This document shows positions 57,051 through 64,000 of a stretch of DNA of 64,000 nt, one piece after another. The translations under genes were made by a program, and so were the position numbers. The notes below the pieces were generated by a model, which did not search any database, had not been told where the DNA came from, and worked only from the letters and a program-made list of their open reading frames with translations. Source of the DNA: an uncultured Roseburia sp. (lineage in GTDB: Bacteria > Bacillota > Clostridia > Lachnospirales > Lachnospiraceae); the NCBI GenBank assembly GCA_934317215.1, contig CAKREH010000001.1, forward strand, positions 142,872-206,871, given 5' to 3'. Numbering within the stretch: the stretch's first letter is position 1; the number at the start of each line of letters is the position of its first letter.

Positions 57051-57263
57051 TTATCTTTCCAACACAAACACTGTTTCTCCATCCAGTGCTCTTTCAACAT
57101 CAAGCACAATCCTTTTATTCATTTTCTTATCTCTTAAGACCAATTTGGCATTACAGTCATATTCATCCGATATAACATCTTCGATAATGCATCCGATATA
57201 TTCTCGTAAATCCTGTGCGCAATAAAGTGGATTTTTTTGCTGGAAATTTAAAACTTTTCCCAT
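57051..57263 (-). CDS. Small early phage protein, 70 residues
   Basis: MGKVLNFQQKNPLYCAQDLREYIGCIIEDVISDEYDCNAKLVLRDKKMNKRIVLDVERAL... from ATG 57263, with GGGGAGG 9 bases ahead and 1 base after the antirepressor stop. Beta-strand pattern in the second half. Function unknown. Confidence 0.65.
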   Translation of the reverse strand: MGKVLNFQQKNPLYCAQDLREYIGCIIEDVISDEYDCNAKLVLRDKKMNKRIVLDVERALDGETVFVLER

Positions 57264-57264
57264 A

Positions 57265-58026
57265 CTAAGCGACCTCCCCAAGAAATTTATTAATAAAATA
57301 CTGTTGTCCTTTTCCAGTAACTTTAGTGGTTTTATTAATCCGAACCGAACCGTCTGGATTATTTACCGTGCTCTCTTTTACCTCAAATAATTCCAATTCC
57401 ATACTTTTCTGTGTTGGCATATTCCAATCAGAACCTTTTCTTTTAATCAGATAACCATTATCACGCATCCAAATAAACAATCTTTTCTGTCCGATATCTA
57501 CGCCATTCTGTTTCAGCAACTTCGCCAAATCTCCGATAAGGATTGATGTATGACTAGTGGCTACTGCATCCGCAAATACCTCTTTAGGGCGCATACGTTC
57601 ATTGTCAGCTACTAATGCGATATTTTGTGTTTTCAAATTTTCAATGCTCTGATTTGCTATTTTTAGTGCACGCGCCATGACCTGTTCTGGTGTATTCCAT
57701 GCCTTTTCTAAATCAATGAGATACTGGCGAATTTCTTTTCCTTTTTCTGTTCTCTGCAACATACAAATCTGTTTTGCCATATCAACAGAAATAGCAATAT
57801 CGTCTACCTCCCGCTGGACTTCTCTTGTTCCTTCAATTTGAACCCGTACTTTTTTGTTCGGAGTTGAAAAATCTACACCTTGCACAAATCCATATCCAGA
57901 ATATCTTTCAAACCACTTACTAAACCGTTCTGTGCCTTTAACCCCATCTTCCTGTGACAATAAATCGTATAAATCTCTTGCTGATACTGTCTGAGTATCA
58001 AAATCAACTTTTACTAAATCGTTCAT
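57265..58026 (-). CDS. Phage antirepressor (AntA/AntB N-terminus, KilA-C-like C-terminus)
   Basis: A 253-residue protein. The N-terminal AntA domain: DTQTVSARDLYDLLSQEDGVKGTERFSKWFERYSGYGFVQGVDF and ISVDMAKQICMLQRTEKGKEIRQYLIDLEKAWN. The C-terminal Ant domain: LIGDLAKLLKQNGVDIGQKRLFIWMRDNGYLIKRKGSDWNMPTQKSMELELFEVKE. Antirepressors bind the phage repressor or DNA to favour lytic growth. A second, BRO-type antirepressor is at 59689-60393. Confidence 0.9.
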   Translation of the reverse strand: MNDLVKVDFDTQTVSARDLYDLLSQEDGVKGTERFSKWFERYSGYGFVQGVDFSTPNKKVRVQIEGTREVQREVDDIAISVDMAKQICMLQRTEKGKEIRQYLIDLEKAWNTPEQVMARALKIANQSIENLKTQNIALVADNERMRPKEVFADAVATSHTSILIGDLAKLLKQNGVDIGQKRLFIWMRDNGYLIKRKGSDWNMPTQKSMELELFEVKESTVNNPDGSVRINKTTKVTGKGQQYFINKFLGEVA

Positions 58027-58881
58027 CTATTTTTCTCCTTTTCTCTTACCCATTGCTCCGTCTCCCATCACTTTTTGAATCATTTCTTCCCTGTGTCGCT
58101 CTGCGATATGTTCCCGCACCGACTCTTCTGGGAATGTGATCTGATATGTCCGTTCCTTGATCCGGTTTGTGATCCGATCATCATACTGCAATGTTTCCAG
58201 TGACTCATTACTTGTAAAAATCGTCACTTTTCGGTTTATGTAACGCTCATTGATGATCTGATACAGTTTGTCATTGATCCAATCCACCGGACGCTCCACA
58301 CCAAAATCGTCAATAATCAACACATCTGCGGTACTAAGTGCATCCAGCAACCGGCTCTCGCTGTATTCTGCATCCCGACGCCATGTATTCTTAATCTCCT
58401 GTAAGATGGTTAGTGATACCGCAAATTTGACTGCGTAACTTTTCATGAGCTCATTGGCAATCCCGGCAGCAATTCGGGTTTTCCCACTGCCTTTTGTCCG
58501 GGACCAGATAAAAAGCCCCATGCCCTGCTCCTTCTGTTTCTCAAAATCATCCAGATAGGTTTTTATGATCTTACAGGCATCCGATACTTTCTTTTTGCTG
58601 TCCGGGTTCCGGTACACATCCATCCGAAATGTTTTTAAATCCATTCCCCGGAATGCATCCGGGATGTCTGCAAACCGTAACCGCCTTGACATTACCGCAC
58701 GCTCACGGCATTTACATGGCACTGCACGCTCAATACCGTCCTTTTTTACCAGAATCCATTCATCCCCGTTACAGATTGGACACACATCAGAATCCCTGGA
58801 ACTCTCCGGTGTCTCCGCGTTCTTGCATGAGTTCGTTGAGTGATTTCTCATGCGTTCCAGTATTTCTTCCAGTTGATCCAT
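58027..58881 (-). CDS. DnaC-type helicase loader ATPase
   Basis: A 284-residue AAA+ protein. A small zinc ribbon-like stretch (CPICNGDEWILVKKDG...PCKCRER, about 34-60) precedes the ATPase: Walker A WSRTKGSGKTRIAAGIA (about 149-165), Walker B ADVLIIDDFGVERP, sensor ERYINRKVTIFTSNESLETL. Loads the replicative helicase at the phage origin. The first 95 bases overlap the end of the upstream initiator gene. Confidence 0.9.
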   Translation of the reverse strand: MDQLEEILERMRNHSTNSCKNAETPESSRDSDVCPICNGDEWILVKKDGIERAVPCKCRERAVMSRRLRFADIPDAFRGMDLKTFRMDVYRNPDSKKKVSDACKIIKTYLDDFEKQKEQGMGLFIWSRTKGSGKTRIAAGIANELMKSYAVKFAVSLTILQEIKNTWRRDAEYSESRLLDALSTADVLIIDDFGVERPVDWINDKLYQIINERYINRKVTIFTSNESLETLQYDDRITNRIKERTYQITFPEESVREHIAERHREEMIQKVMGDGAMGKRKGEK

Positions 58882-59545
58882 GGTCCTCTCCTTTCAGGTA
58901 TTGCATAAATAAATTCTCGCGAAGCCAGTTCTCCGGCTTTTTAATATACCGCTCTGCTGTTTTTTCCCGCCGGCATGTATCTGCATAATTCTGTGCTGCC
59001 AGCAACAGATCATCTTCCGGTACACCAGCCAATACTGCATTGCAGTATTCTGTTTCAACAAGATAACCAGTGCACCGTTTCGGATAGGCTGTGGCAAATT
59101 TCTCAAACTGCTCCACGGGGGATATAGGGGGTGTGTTTCTTCCCTTCTTTCCTTCTTTCTTTTCTTCTATTGTTGGCGTTAGAATGTCGTTAGATTGTCG
59201 CTTGTCTGTCTTTTGACTGACATTTTGCTTGTCACTTGTCTGATACAAATCGTATTTAACCACTGTAAATACGGTAAATTTGTTTGTCGTTTTGCTTGTC
59301 ACTTCGCCTGTCTTTTTCAAATGCGAAATTGCAGTCCGAATTTCCCGCTCTGTAAGTCCTGTTTCGCTCGACAGCTTTCCAATAGATGAGACAAACGATC
59401 CGCGTGGAACCGTTGTCCCTTTAAAATTTCCATCTTTCCAGTTGGCTTTCAATAACATATGTATAAACAGCCGGGTCGTATTGATATCTGCATACCACTC
59501 CCAATCTAAAAGCCCACGGCTCAGTTTTATATAGTTGCCATCCAA
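58787..59545 (-). CDS. Phage replication initiator, DnaD-like
   Basis: A 252-residue protein. The N-terminal winged-helix part: YIKLSRGLLDWEWYADINTTRLFIHMLLKANWKDG, RGSFVSSIGKLSSETGLTEREIRTAISHLKKTGEV, the usual phage O-like/DnaD N-terminus. The middle (about 110-140) is a charged linker. The C-terminus WLRENLFMQYLKGED recalls DnaD. The phage origin is probably in or near this gene, though I see no clear iteron array. Confidence 0.85.
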   Translation of the reverse strand: MDGNYIKLSRGLLDWEWYADINTTRLFIHMLLKANWKDGNFKGTTVPRGSFVSSIGKLSSETGLTEREIRTAISHLKKTGEVTSKTTNKFTVFTVVKYDLYQTSDKQNVSQKTDKRQSNDILTPTIEEKKEGKKGRNTPPISPVEQFEKFATAYPKRCTGYLVETEYCNAVLAGVPEDDLLLAAQNYADTCRREKTAERYIKKPENWLRENLFMQYLKGEDHGSTGRNTGTHEKSLNELMQERGDTGEFQGF

Positions 59546-59549
59546 CAGA

Positions 59550-59699
59550 TCACCCCGTTTCCAAGTCTGTTATTGTCACTTCTGTTCGTGGATGCCATTT
59601 ATCAACATCTACATAGCTGCCTGTTTTGGAGCTTTTAATAATCCGCTGGCTGTTCTTCTTTGTGATCAGTTTCAAATCGATGGTAAATTTATATTCCAT
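59550..59699 (-). pseudogene. Truncated RusA-like fragment
   Basis: 49 residues: EYKFTIDLKLITKKNSQRII, KSSKTGSYVDVDKWHPRTEV and ITDLETG. The start resembles the N-terminus of RusA-type Holliday-junction resolvases (KKNSQRI), whose full length is ~120-150. The catalytic Asp region is absent. It overlaps the BRO gene by 11 bases and may be a decayed gene or a short phage protein of its own. Confidence 0.45.
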
Positions 59700-60393
59700 C
59701 AGCACCACCCATTCCAGCATTGCAGCCTCTTATTTCAAGGATTGTATTGTTGCTTGGATTCCACCCCTCGACATATTCGATAACTTTCTCATATTTCTTG
59801 AATACAATATTGTTCCTGGAATTGACTCTGAAATAGTCTTGAATATCATGATCACACTCAGAAAATACTTTTTTGCTCATTTCCTTATATGCCGGTGCTT
59901 TTTTACCACCAAGAACCTCAATCACTCTTTTATTTACAGTTTTCTTTAATTCCTGCTGCTGTTCATAATCAATGGTCATAGTATTTTCAAGATGTGTGAT
60001 TCTCTCTTCGTGGTCATCGATCATATCTAGCTGTACACGCATCATTTCCTGCGGTGTCATCGGCTTCTGATAGGTGCCGGTCCTTCTGATCTGTGGCAGC
60101 ACTTCCGATGTCACCCAACGTTTGAAACGCTTTGCTCCTGGCATTTTGCTTGAAAGAATCAAACTGTAAAGTCCCGATTCATTAATGCAAATAACTTCCC
60201 GGTTTTGACCTGACAGAACGATTCGTTCGGTCAGCTTATCCTCTTCGTCAACATGATCTCTGATGGCTTTTTGTGTATTTGTATATTGCAAAATTTCCGC
60301 AATATCTTTCGCAACAAACCACGGTTCTCCGTCTACCGTTACTGTCCGGATTTCTCCAAACTCTCTATTCTTAAAAATCTCTAACTGGTTCAA
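59689..60393 (-). CDS. Phage antirepressor (BRO-N plus ORF6C-like C-terminus)
   Basis: A 234-residue protein with the BRO-N domain: IRTVTVDGEPWFVAKDIAEILQYTNTQKAIRDHVDEEDK and NESGLYSLILSSKMPGAKRFKRWVTSEVLPQIRRTGTY; the C-terminus (EMSKKVFSECDHDIQDYFRVNSRNN) is ORF6C-like. TTG 60393 start with AAAGGAGA ahead. A GC hairpin (60409-60432) sits just upstream of the ribosome site and may control translation. Confidence 0.88.
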   Translation of the reverse strand: MNQLEIFKNREFGEIRTVTVDGEPWFVAKDIAEILQYTNTQKAIRDHVDEEDKLTERIVLSGQNREVICINESGLYSLILSSKMPGAKRFKRWVTSEVLPQIRRTGTYQKPMTPQEMMRVQLDMIDDHEERITHLENTMTIDYEQQQELKKTVNKRVIEVLGGKKAPAYKEMSKKVFSECDHDIQDYFRVNSRNNIVFKKYEKVIEYVEGWNPSNNTILEIRGCNAGMGGADGI

Positions 60394-60408
60394 TAACTTC
60401 TCCTTTCC

Positions 60409-60432
60409 CTCCGGCGCCCATCGGCACCGGAG
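60409..60432 (-). promoter_or_regulatory. Leader hairpin before the BRO antirepressor
   Basis: CTCCGGTGCC/GGCGCCGGAG stem (one mismatch, four-base loop), 16 bases before TTG 60393 and adjacent to the ribosome-binding site. Could modulate translation of the antirepressor. Confidence 0.4.
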
Positions 60433-60500
60433 ATCATGACTTTCAATAATACTGTGATATATTATTTTTCACACGAATTGTTTCTTAAGGTGTTTCAACC

Positions 60501-60638
60501 CTACAAATAACTTTTTCCATATCTCTTCCGGAAAGCATCCCTGGCATCATCCTCGCTCACATCTTCATGTTCTACGATATAATGTTTTTCCCATGCAAGC
60601 TGGCTGATTACCTTACTGCACCACTTAATTCTTGACAC
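60501..60638 (-). CDS. Small phage protein, 45 residues
   Basis: From GTG 60638: VSRIKWCSKVISQLAWEKHY, then IVEHEDVSEDDARDAFRKRY. Its start overlaps the previous gene by 14 bases. The sequence looks coding (regular amphipathic helices). Function unknown. Confidence 0.5.
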   Translation of the reverse strand: MSRIKWCSKVISQLAWEKHYIVEHEDVSEDDARDAFRKRYGKSYL

Positions 60639-60819
60639 TTATAAACTCCTTTATTTCCATCTGTGCCCAATCCGTTGCCCGGATCATCCGCTCCATCTGC
60701 TTTTCACGCTCCTGCCTTTCCGTCTCCCCGGTTATGCAGTCATCACACACTCCGTTACGACCTTCGCCCGAATCCATGGAGCAGTCACAGCGTTTACATT
60801 GGTTCTCATACATTGACAC
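60625..60819 (-). CDS. Small zinc-finger-like protein, 64 residues
   Basis: MSMYENQCKRCDCSMDSGEG with CDDC further on gives a CxxC...CxxC pattern (about 8-29), then a helical charged tail. Such proteins are common in phage early regions and may bind DNA or RNA; role unknown. Confidence 0.65.
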   Translation of the reverse strand: MSMYENQCKRCDCSMDSGEGRNGVCDDCITGETERQEREKQMERMIRATDWAQMEIKEFISVKN

Positions 60820-60849
60820 AACCTCAATTCCAGTGTTACAATAAACGCA

Positions 60850-60919
60850 GAAATACTAGGTATTTCCACGATTGAAATAGCACCTGCGTTCGCCAAAACA
60901 GTCAGGGTGCTATTTTTTT
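60850..60919. repeat. Palindrome and hairpin between early genes
   Basis: GAAATAC-TAG-GTATTTC (60850-60866) is a 7-base-arm dyad. Next to it AATAGCACC/GGTGCTATT (60876-60884, 60906-60914) forms a 9-base stem followed on the plus strand by TTTTTT. As a minus-strand element it overlaps the stop of the 60902 gene. It may be a bidirectional terminator. Confidence 0.55.
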
Positions 60920-61204
60920 GTCCTCGATCAACACCATATCCCCATCCAGCTTGTCCGCCTGATGAAAATAAAACATCTCGATCTGCATTTCTCTTCTACG
61001 CTCCGACAGAACTCTCAACCCATATCCTGCTCCGGCGATAAATCCACCAAGGATACAGACTGCTCCGGCATAGTATATGTAAATGCCGGCACTGTCGAGG
61101 CAGCACATGGCAAGCATTGATATGGTCCCGCCGGTTGCCATGATGATTTTAGATAAACGTCTCACACTTCCTCCTTCCTGCTTGTCCACCAAGCCACACC
61201 TCAT
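60902..61204 (-). CDS. Small membrane protein, two helices
   Basis: 100 residues from ATG 61204, whose ATGA overlaps the stop of the upstream gene. Two membrane segments (about 20-40, 42-65; SMLAMCCLDSAGIYIYYAGAVCILGGFIAGAGYGL), then a charged tail. A GTG at 61165 with GGAGG closely ahead is an alternative start and would remove a non-conserved 13 residues. Function unknown. Confidence 0.55.
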   Translation of the reverse strand: MRCGLVDKQEGGSVRRLSKIIMATGGTISMLAMCCLDSAGIYIYYAGAVCILGGFIAGAGYGLRVLSERRREMQIEMFYFHQADKLDGDMVLIEDKKIAP

Positions 61205-61377
61205 GTGGCGGTTTTCATTTGCTTTTCCTTATGTGCCCTCTCCTGTGCCAGTAACAACTCCACAGCCGCATCATTTAAACGCTGATGTCTTGCTTTTTCC
61301 TCTTCCGGCGTCAGGATCGGGATCAGATTGATGTTTGTACCGTTCGGGAACTCCTGAATCACTCTGCGATATTCCAT
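61201..61377 (-). CDS. Small phage protein, 58 residues
   Basis: MEYRRVIQEFPNGTNINLIP, ILTPEEEKARHQRLNDAAVE, then a basic end. AAGGAGG lies 8 bases before ATG 61377. Short proteins with this TPEE...R pattern are common next to phage repressor regions; role unknown. Confidence 0.65.
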   Translation of the reverse strand: MEYRRVIQEFPNGTNINLIPILTPEEEKARHQRLNDAAVELLLAQERAHKEKQMKTAT

Positions 61378-61421
61378 AAAAGTACCTCCTTCTTTAGTTA
61401 ATGCTGTACTGGTTGTCTTGG

Positions 61422-61778
61422 TTACTCTTTGCTTTTAGTTTCTTTACCTCTCCATTCCTTTTGTTTTTCCTTTGAAACCTCTGCTAAACTTCTCATCACA
61501 CGATCGGAAATACCAGCAATAATATCTTCCATATCACTTTCTTTACCGATCAGTTTTTCAATACGCTTCAAAGTACCATCAATGCTTTGAAGCGTTTCTT
61601 CTGTTGCAGACTCCTCTATGGTCGATTCGCCGACATTACCGGTGTTATTTTGCTTTTCCACTAATATTTTTAACATTCGATAAATGTCTATGAGGAATAG
61701 CAGACATACGTTCTTCTGCTTCTCTGCTGCTTTCTCTATGCTATTTAATCCTTCATCAGTAATATGCACCTTACTCAT
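61422..61778 (-). CDS. Early phage protein, 118 residues
   Basis: MSKVHITDEGLNSIEKAAEKQKNVCLLFLIDIYRMLKILVEK, then a Glu/Thr-rich linker and a helical second half (TLQSIDGTLKRIEKLIGKES). Soluble, probably coiled. AAAGGAG is directly before the ATG; a GTG at 61769 would have better spacing. An operator motif (61797-61809) lies just upstream. Confidence 0.6.
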   Translation of the reverse strand: MSKVHITDEGLNSIEKAAEKQKNVCLLFLIDIYRMLKILVEKQNNTGNVGESTIEESATEETLQSIDGTLKRIEKLIGKESDMEDIIAGISDRVMRSLAEVSKEKQKEWRGKETKSKE

Positions 61779-61796
61779 CTCCTTTCTATTTATTTT

Positions 61797-61809
61797 ACGG
61801 TTTAACCGT
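61797..61809. promoter_or_regulatory. Repressor operator copy O1
   Basis: ACGGTTTAACCGT, perfect copy of the palindrome in the main promoter region, here overlapping the stop of the Cro-like gene and upstream of the next early gene. Confidence 0.65.
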
Positions 61810-62005
61810 TATTTGTGGATAAAAAAATAAGTTCACTATAAGACACACCATATACTTGTTCCATTCTTTGAATAATCGGAACATCAGGATATGACTTTCC
61901 TCTCTCGTAATTACTAAGCGTATCTGGTGTAATTCCAATAAGTTCTGCCGCTTTTACCTGTGTCAGACCTTTGTTTACCCTTGCGCTTCTCAGCGTAATT
62001 GCCAT
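61802..62005 (-). CDS. Cro-like XRE-family HTH protein
   Basis: A 67-residue HTH protein: ITLRSARVNKGLTQVKAAELIGITPDTLSNYERGKSYPDVPIIQRMEQVY, the complete XRE fold without extra domains. It is the first gene of the lytic direction and faces the repressor across ~160 bases of operators, so it is probably the Cro counterpart. Confidence 0.9.
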   Translation of the reverse strand: MAITLRSARVNKGLTQVKAAELIGITPDTLSNYERGKSYPDVPIIQRMEQVYGVSYSELIFLSTNNG

Positions 62006-62040
62006 ATTTTTATCACACTCCTTTCTCTCTGTCTGAAATT

Positions 62041-62069
62041 AATATACTACGGTTTAACCGTAGTGTCAA
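62041..62069 (-). promoter_or_regulatory. Lytic promoter with operator O2 in its spacer
   Basis: Perfect -35 TTGACA (62069-62064) and -10 TATATT (62046-62041), 17 bases apart on the minus strand. The whole spacer is the palindrome CTACGGTTTAACCGTAG (62047-62063), so repressor binding would occlude RNA polymerase. A related site ACGGTTTTTTCGT (62069-62081, 10 of 13) lies 20 bases away. Confidence 0.8.
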
Positions 62070-62099
62070 CGGTTTTTTCGTAATTTTTTTTGAATTATA

Positions 62100-62128
62100 T
62101 TGATTTTTTTACGGTTTCACCATATAAT
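62100..62128 (+). promoter_or_regulatory. Lysogenic promoter with operator in its spacer
   Basis: TTGATT (62100-62105), 17 bases, TATAAT (62123-62128) on the plus strand reading into the repressor gene. ACGGTTTCACCAT (62111-62123, 11 of 13 matches to the operator) lies within the spacer, fitting negative autoregulation or Cro control. Confidence 0.75.
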
Positions 62129-62163
62129 TTAATTACATTAAATAAAGAAAGAGGTGTCTACAT

Positions 62164-62592
62164 ATGAGCGGACTTGGTAACAAAGAAATAATGGCTAAGA
62201 ATATTCGACATTACATGGAACTTAAAGGTAAAGACCGCAATCAAATATGTAAAGATTTAGGTTTTAAATACACGACTTTTACAGATTGGATAAACGGGAA
62301 TACATATCCACGGATCGATAAGATCGAATTAATGGCAAATTATTTTGGAATTAACAAATCCGATTTAGTTGAAGAAAATGGCTTATCTGCGCGAGATAAT
62401 CGTGACATAAAAAAAGATCTTGATAATATCATGGAAAAATTAACGCACAAGGAATATGGTCCTGCTGCATATGATGGCGAAGATTTATCCGAAGAATCTA
62501 TGGATTTATTCCGCGACGAATTAGAAATTGCCCTAAAACGATTGAAACTTATCAATAAAGAAAAATACAATCCAAATAAGAATAAAAAGTAG
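62164..62592 (+). CDS. CI-like phage repressor, XRE-family
   Basis: A 142-residue protein. N-terminal HTH: NIRHYMELKGKDRNQICKDLGFKYTTFTDWINGNTYPRIDKIELMANYFGI (about 15-65). The C-terminal half is acidic and helical, without a LexA-type peptidase (no S/K dyad motif), so induction probably depends on the ImmA/IrrE-type protease encoded next. AGAGGTG precedes the ATG. It controls the operators at 62041-62128. Confidence 0.88.
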   Translation: MSGLGNKEIMAKNIRHYMELKGKDRNQICKDLGFKYTTFTDWINGNTYPRIDKIELMANYFGINKSDLVEENGLSARDNRDIKKDLDNIMEKLTHKEYGPAAYDGEDLSEESMDLFRDELEIALKRLKLINKEKYNPNKNKK

Positions 62593-62595
62593 GTG

Positions 62596-63045
62596 ATGAT
62601 TCTTTTGGATAATAAACAAATTAAACAAATTGTTTCTTATTATTGCAAAAAATTCAATACAAGAAATCCATTTGAAATAGCAGATCATCTTTGGATACTA
62701 TATCAAATTGGAAATATCGGATGCTCTGGTTGTTATATGTTTTTAAAAAATCATAGATATATATTTCTTAATCAGAACTTATCCGAATATGAAACAAGAC
62801 TTGTGATGGCTCACGAACTTGGACATGCTATCATGCACCGAAAAGAAAACTGCTATTTTATCCGGAACAAAACACTTTTACTTAATTCAAAAATAGAGAT
62901 AGAAGCAAATATCTTTGCGGCAGAGCTTTTGATCCCAGATGATATTATTAGGGAAAATAGAGATTTAACCACTCAACAACTTTCTCGCCTACTGGGATAT
63001 GAACAGGCTTTGATAGAATTAAGGCTGAAATCTTATATAGTTTAA
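62596..63045 (+). CDS. ImmA/IrrE-type metallopeptidase
   Basis: ~149 residues with the zinc motif VMAHELGHAIMHRKEN (HExxH, about 74-89) and EIEANIFAAELLIPDDI (third-ligand Glu in the EAN motif, about 112-128). In ICEBs1 the ImmA protease cleaves the ImmR repressor; here it probably cleaves the adjacent CI-like repressor upon DNA damage. Start codon uncertain: GTG 62593, ATG 62596 or TTG 62605; AGGTGAT fits the TTG best. Confidence 0.85.
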   Translation: MILLDNKQIKQIVSYYCKKFNTRNPFEIADHLWILYQIGNIGCSGCYMFLKNHRYIFLNQNLSEYETRLVMAHELGHAIMHRKENCYFIRNKTLLLNSKIEIEANIFAAELLIPDDIIRENRDLTTQQLSRLLGYEQALIELRLKSYIV

Positions 63046-63114
63046 CAACTTAATTCGTAGAGTTTTCTACATTTATATGTTATATTAACTAAAAACACAA
63101 AAAGAAGGTATATT

Positions 63115-63861
63115 ATGGGATTATTTGGAAAAAAAGAAACATGTTGCATATGTAATCAAAATGAGGGCACCAAACAATTATCTAGCGGAATGATCTGCAA
63201 AGCATGCATGAATGATTGCGGTCCTTTCTTGGGAGCATTAAATTGGAAAAACAGCTCTCCTGCTCGGGTTCATGAAGCCATTGCCGTTAATGCAAAAAAT
63301 AATGAACGTCTTAGCATATTTAAAGTTGATAATTCTGTTCAAAAATATATAGAACTTGATGAAACGAATAAGCTTTTAAGATTTCCCCAATATTTATCTA
63401 CCATAATATTTTCATATGATGAAATTATTGAATATGAGCTGTTACAGGACGGTGAATTAATTACCAAAGGCAGTCTTGGTGGCGCTGTTGTTGGAGGTGT
63501 GCTTTTAGGAGGCGTTGGTGCAATCGTTGGAGGAAATATAGGTCAAAAGAAAACCCGGAAAGAAATTTCTGAATACAAAATTAAAATAACTACAAAAAAT
63601 TCTTTTTGCCCAACTATATATATTAACTTTCTATCTGCTGGAAAAGTTAAATCAGACAGCCTTACATTTAAATTATATGCCGGCAATGCACAAAGTGTCC
63701 TGTCATTATTGGCTATAGTCACTAATTGCGCAACAAACTCTACTAGCTCCGACTCGATCAGTGGTGCAGATGAAATTATGAAATACAAAAATTTATTCGA
63801 CCAAGGAATTATCACAGAAGAAGAATTTAATGCAAAGAAAAAACAGATATTATCCTTATAA
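63115..63861 (+). CDS. DUF4428/SHOCT domain protein
   Basis: A 248-residue protein in the lysogenic operon direction. N-terminal zinc ribbon (CCICNQNEGTKQLSSGMICKACMNDC, about 9-34), a glycine-zipper stretch (GGAVVGGVLLGGVGAIVGGNIG, about 123-144), a beta-rich middle and a C-terminal SHOCT motif (MKYKNLFDQGIITEEEFNAKKKQIL). Common in prophages; role unknown. GAAGG precedes the ATG. Promoter elements may lie in the 70-base gap after the ImmA gene. Confidence 0.8.
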   Translation: MGLFGKKETCCICNQNEGTKQLSSGMICKACMNDCGPFLGALNWKNSSPARVHEAIAVNAKNNERLSIFKVDNSVQKYIELDETNKLLRFPQYLSTIIFSYDEIIEYELLQDGELITKGSLGGAVVGGVLLGGVGAIVGGNIGQKKTRKEISEYKIKITTKNSFCPTIYINFLSAGKVKSDSLTFKLYAGNAQSVLSLLAIVTNCATNSTSSDSISGADEIMKYKNLFDQGIITEEEFNAKKKQILSL

Positions 63862-63971
63862 AGATTATCACTAATGCAAAAAAACAAGGGAGACCAGCTA
63901 TGAAAAGTCAACCATAAATTAGTAAAAAATTTCTTTTTCATATCGGTGGTAAAAAAGGGTAACTTTAATAG

Positions 63972-63992
63972 AGCTCCCTTAGGGTGCTTTTT
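63972..63992 (+). terminator. Terminator of the lysogenic operon
   Basis: Stem AGCtCCC/GGGtGCT (one T-T mismatch) with a TTA loop, followed by TTTT. The 63862-63970 stretch has no gene that I can support. Confidence 0.6.
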
Positions 63993-64000
63993 CAAAATCT

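Larger units (their letters stand above)
29297..64000. mobile_element. PBSX-like contractile-tailed prophage (right end outside the window)
   Basis: Gene order matches the Bacillus PBSX/xkd type: terminase, portal, MuF head protein, scaffold, capsid, connectors, sheath, tube, chaperone, tape measure, LysM, baseplate, fibre, xkdW, xkdX, lysis. Early genes and a divergent repressor region lie to the right. All structural genes are intact, so the phage may be functional. No integrase, excisionase or attR is seen up to base 64000. Different base composition marks the accessory genes at 29364-31009, 51836-52363 and 55726-56202. Confidence 0.95.

Noticed and set aside
58787..58881. Frameshift between the initiator and loader genes
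   Set aside because: The 95-base overlap is in different frames with both ends showing good coding character, so it is a real overlap and not a broken gene.
29297..64000. Search for an integrase or invertase in the prophage part
   Set aside because: No serine or tyrosine recombinase of suitable size or motif is encoded in this window; it must lie beyond base 64000 or elsewhere.

Overview
The window comes from a motile, spore-forming Bacillota chromosome, most likely Lachnospiraceae of the Roseburia/Agathobacter kind. The evidence is low to moderate GC, a Gram-positive style flgB-to-flgE operon next to codY, a SigK-type sporulation sigma factor, a cotJ spore-coat operon and Lachnospiraceae-style phage genes. 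The genus is inferred, not proven.

Host part, 1-29298. Reading along the minus strand from codY, the fla operon runs flgB-flgC-fliE-fliF-fliG-fliH-fliI-fliJ-motE/ylxF-fliK-flgD-small flagellar protein-flgE (flgE is cut by the window edge). It encodes the rod, MS ring, switch, export ATPase and hook machinery. Upstream are codY (with a CodY-box-like palindrome over its own promoter), topA, dprA, comM and sigK. Then come an rluA-type pseudouridine synthase on + that may be read from a leaderless mRNA, a DUF5662 protein, a GlgX-like GH13 protein whose active-site motifs are all altered, a DUF1292 protein, a UvrD/PcrA-type helicase, gltX, and an MCP gene paired with a sugar-binding lipoprotein gene. 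The last host genes are cotJA, cotJB and the first 67 codons of cotJC.

Prophage, about 29297 to beyond 64000. cotJC stops abruptly where a PBSX-like contractile-tailed (myovirus) prophage begins. From left to right it carries: a two-gene AT-rich accessory cassette with its own promoter (soluble protein plus four-helix membrane protein, RexA/RexB-like in layout); endolysin, holin and a lysis accessory; xkdX/W/V-type genes; baseplate, LysM and tape-measure genes; a tail chaperone pair joined by a canonical -1 frameshift site; tube, sheath, connectors, capsid and scaffold; a MuF-type head protein with an extra C-terminal JAMM-like domain; portal; accessory genes; terminase; a late regulator; early and replication genes (DnaC-type loader, DnaD-like initiator, two antirepressors); and a divergent immunity region with four related operators, each main promoter holding one in its spacer. 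The integrase and right attachment site lie outside the window.

The most striking find is an apparent DNA-inversion switch in the tail-fibre gene. The crossover motif AAACAACGGTTT lies at codon ~141 of the fibre on the minus strand and again, inverted and in the same reading phase, in front of a silent alternative fibre C-terminus on the plus strand. Inversion of 33410-34406 would swap the receptor-binding tip and leave neighbouring genes intact. Other points worth following are the interrupted spore-coat gene (a possible developmental excision element), the RexAB-like cassette, the MuF C-terminal domain with small Cys-rich genes directly behind it, a multi-hairpin element resembling an IS200/IS605 end, and the dead-looking GlgX homologue.
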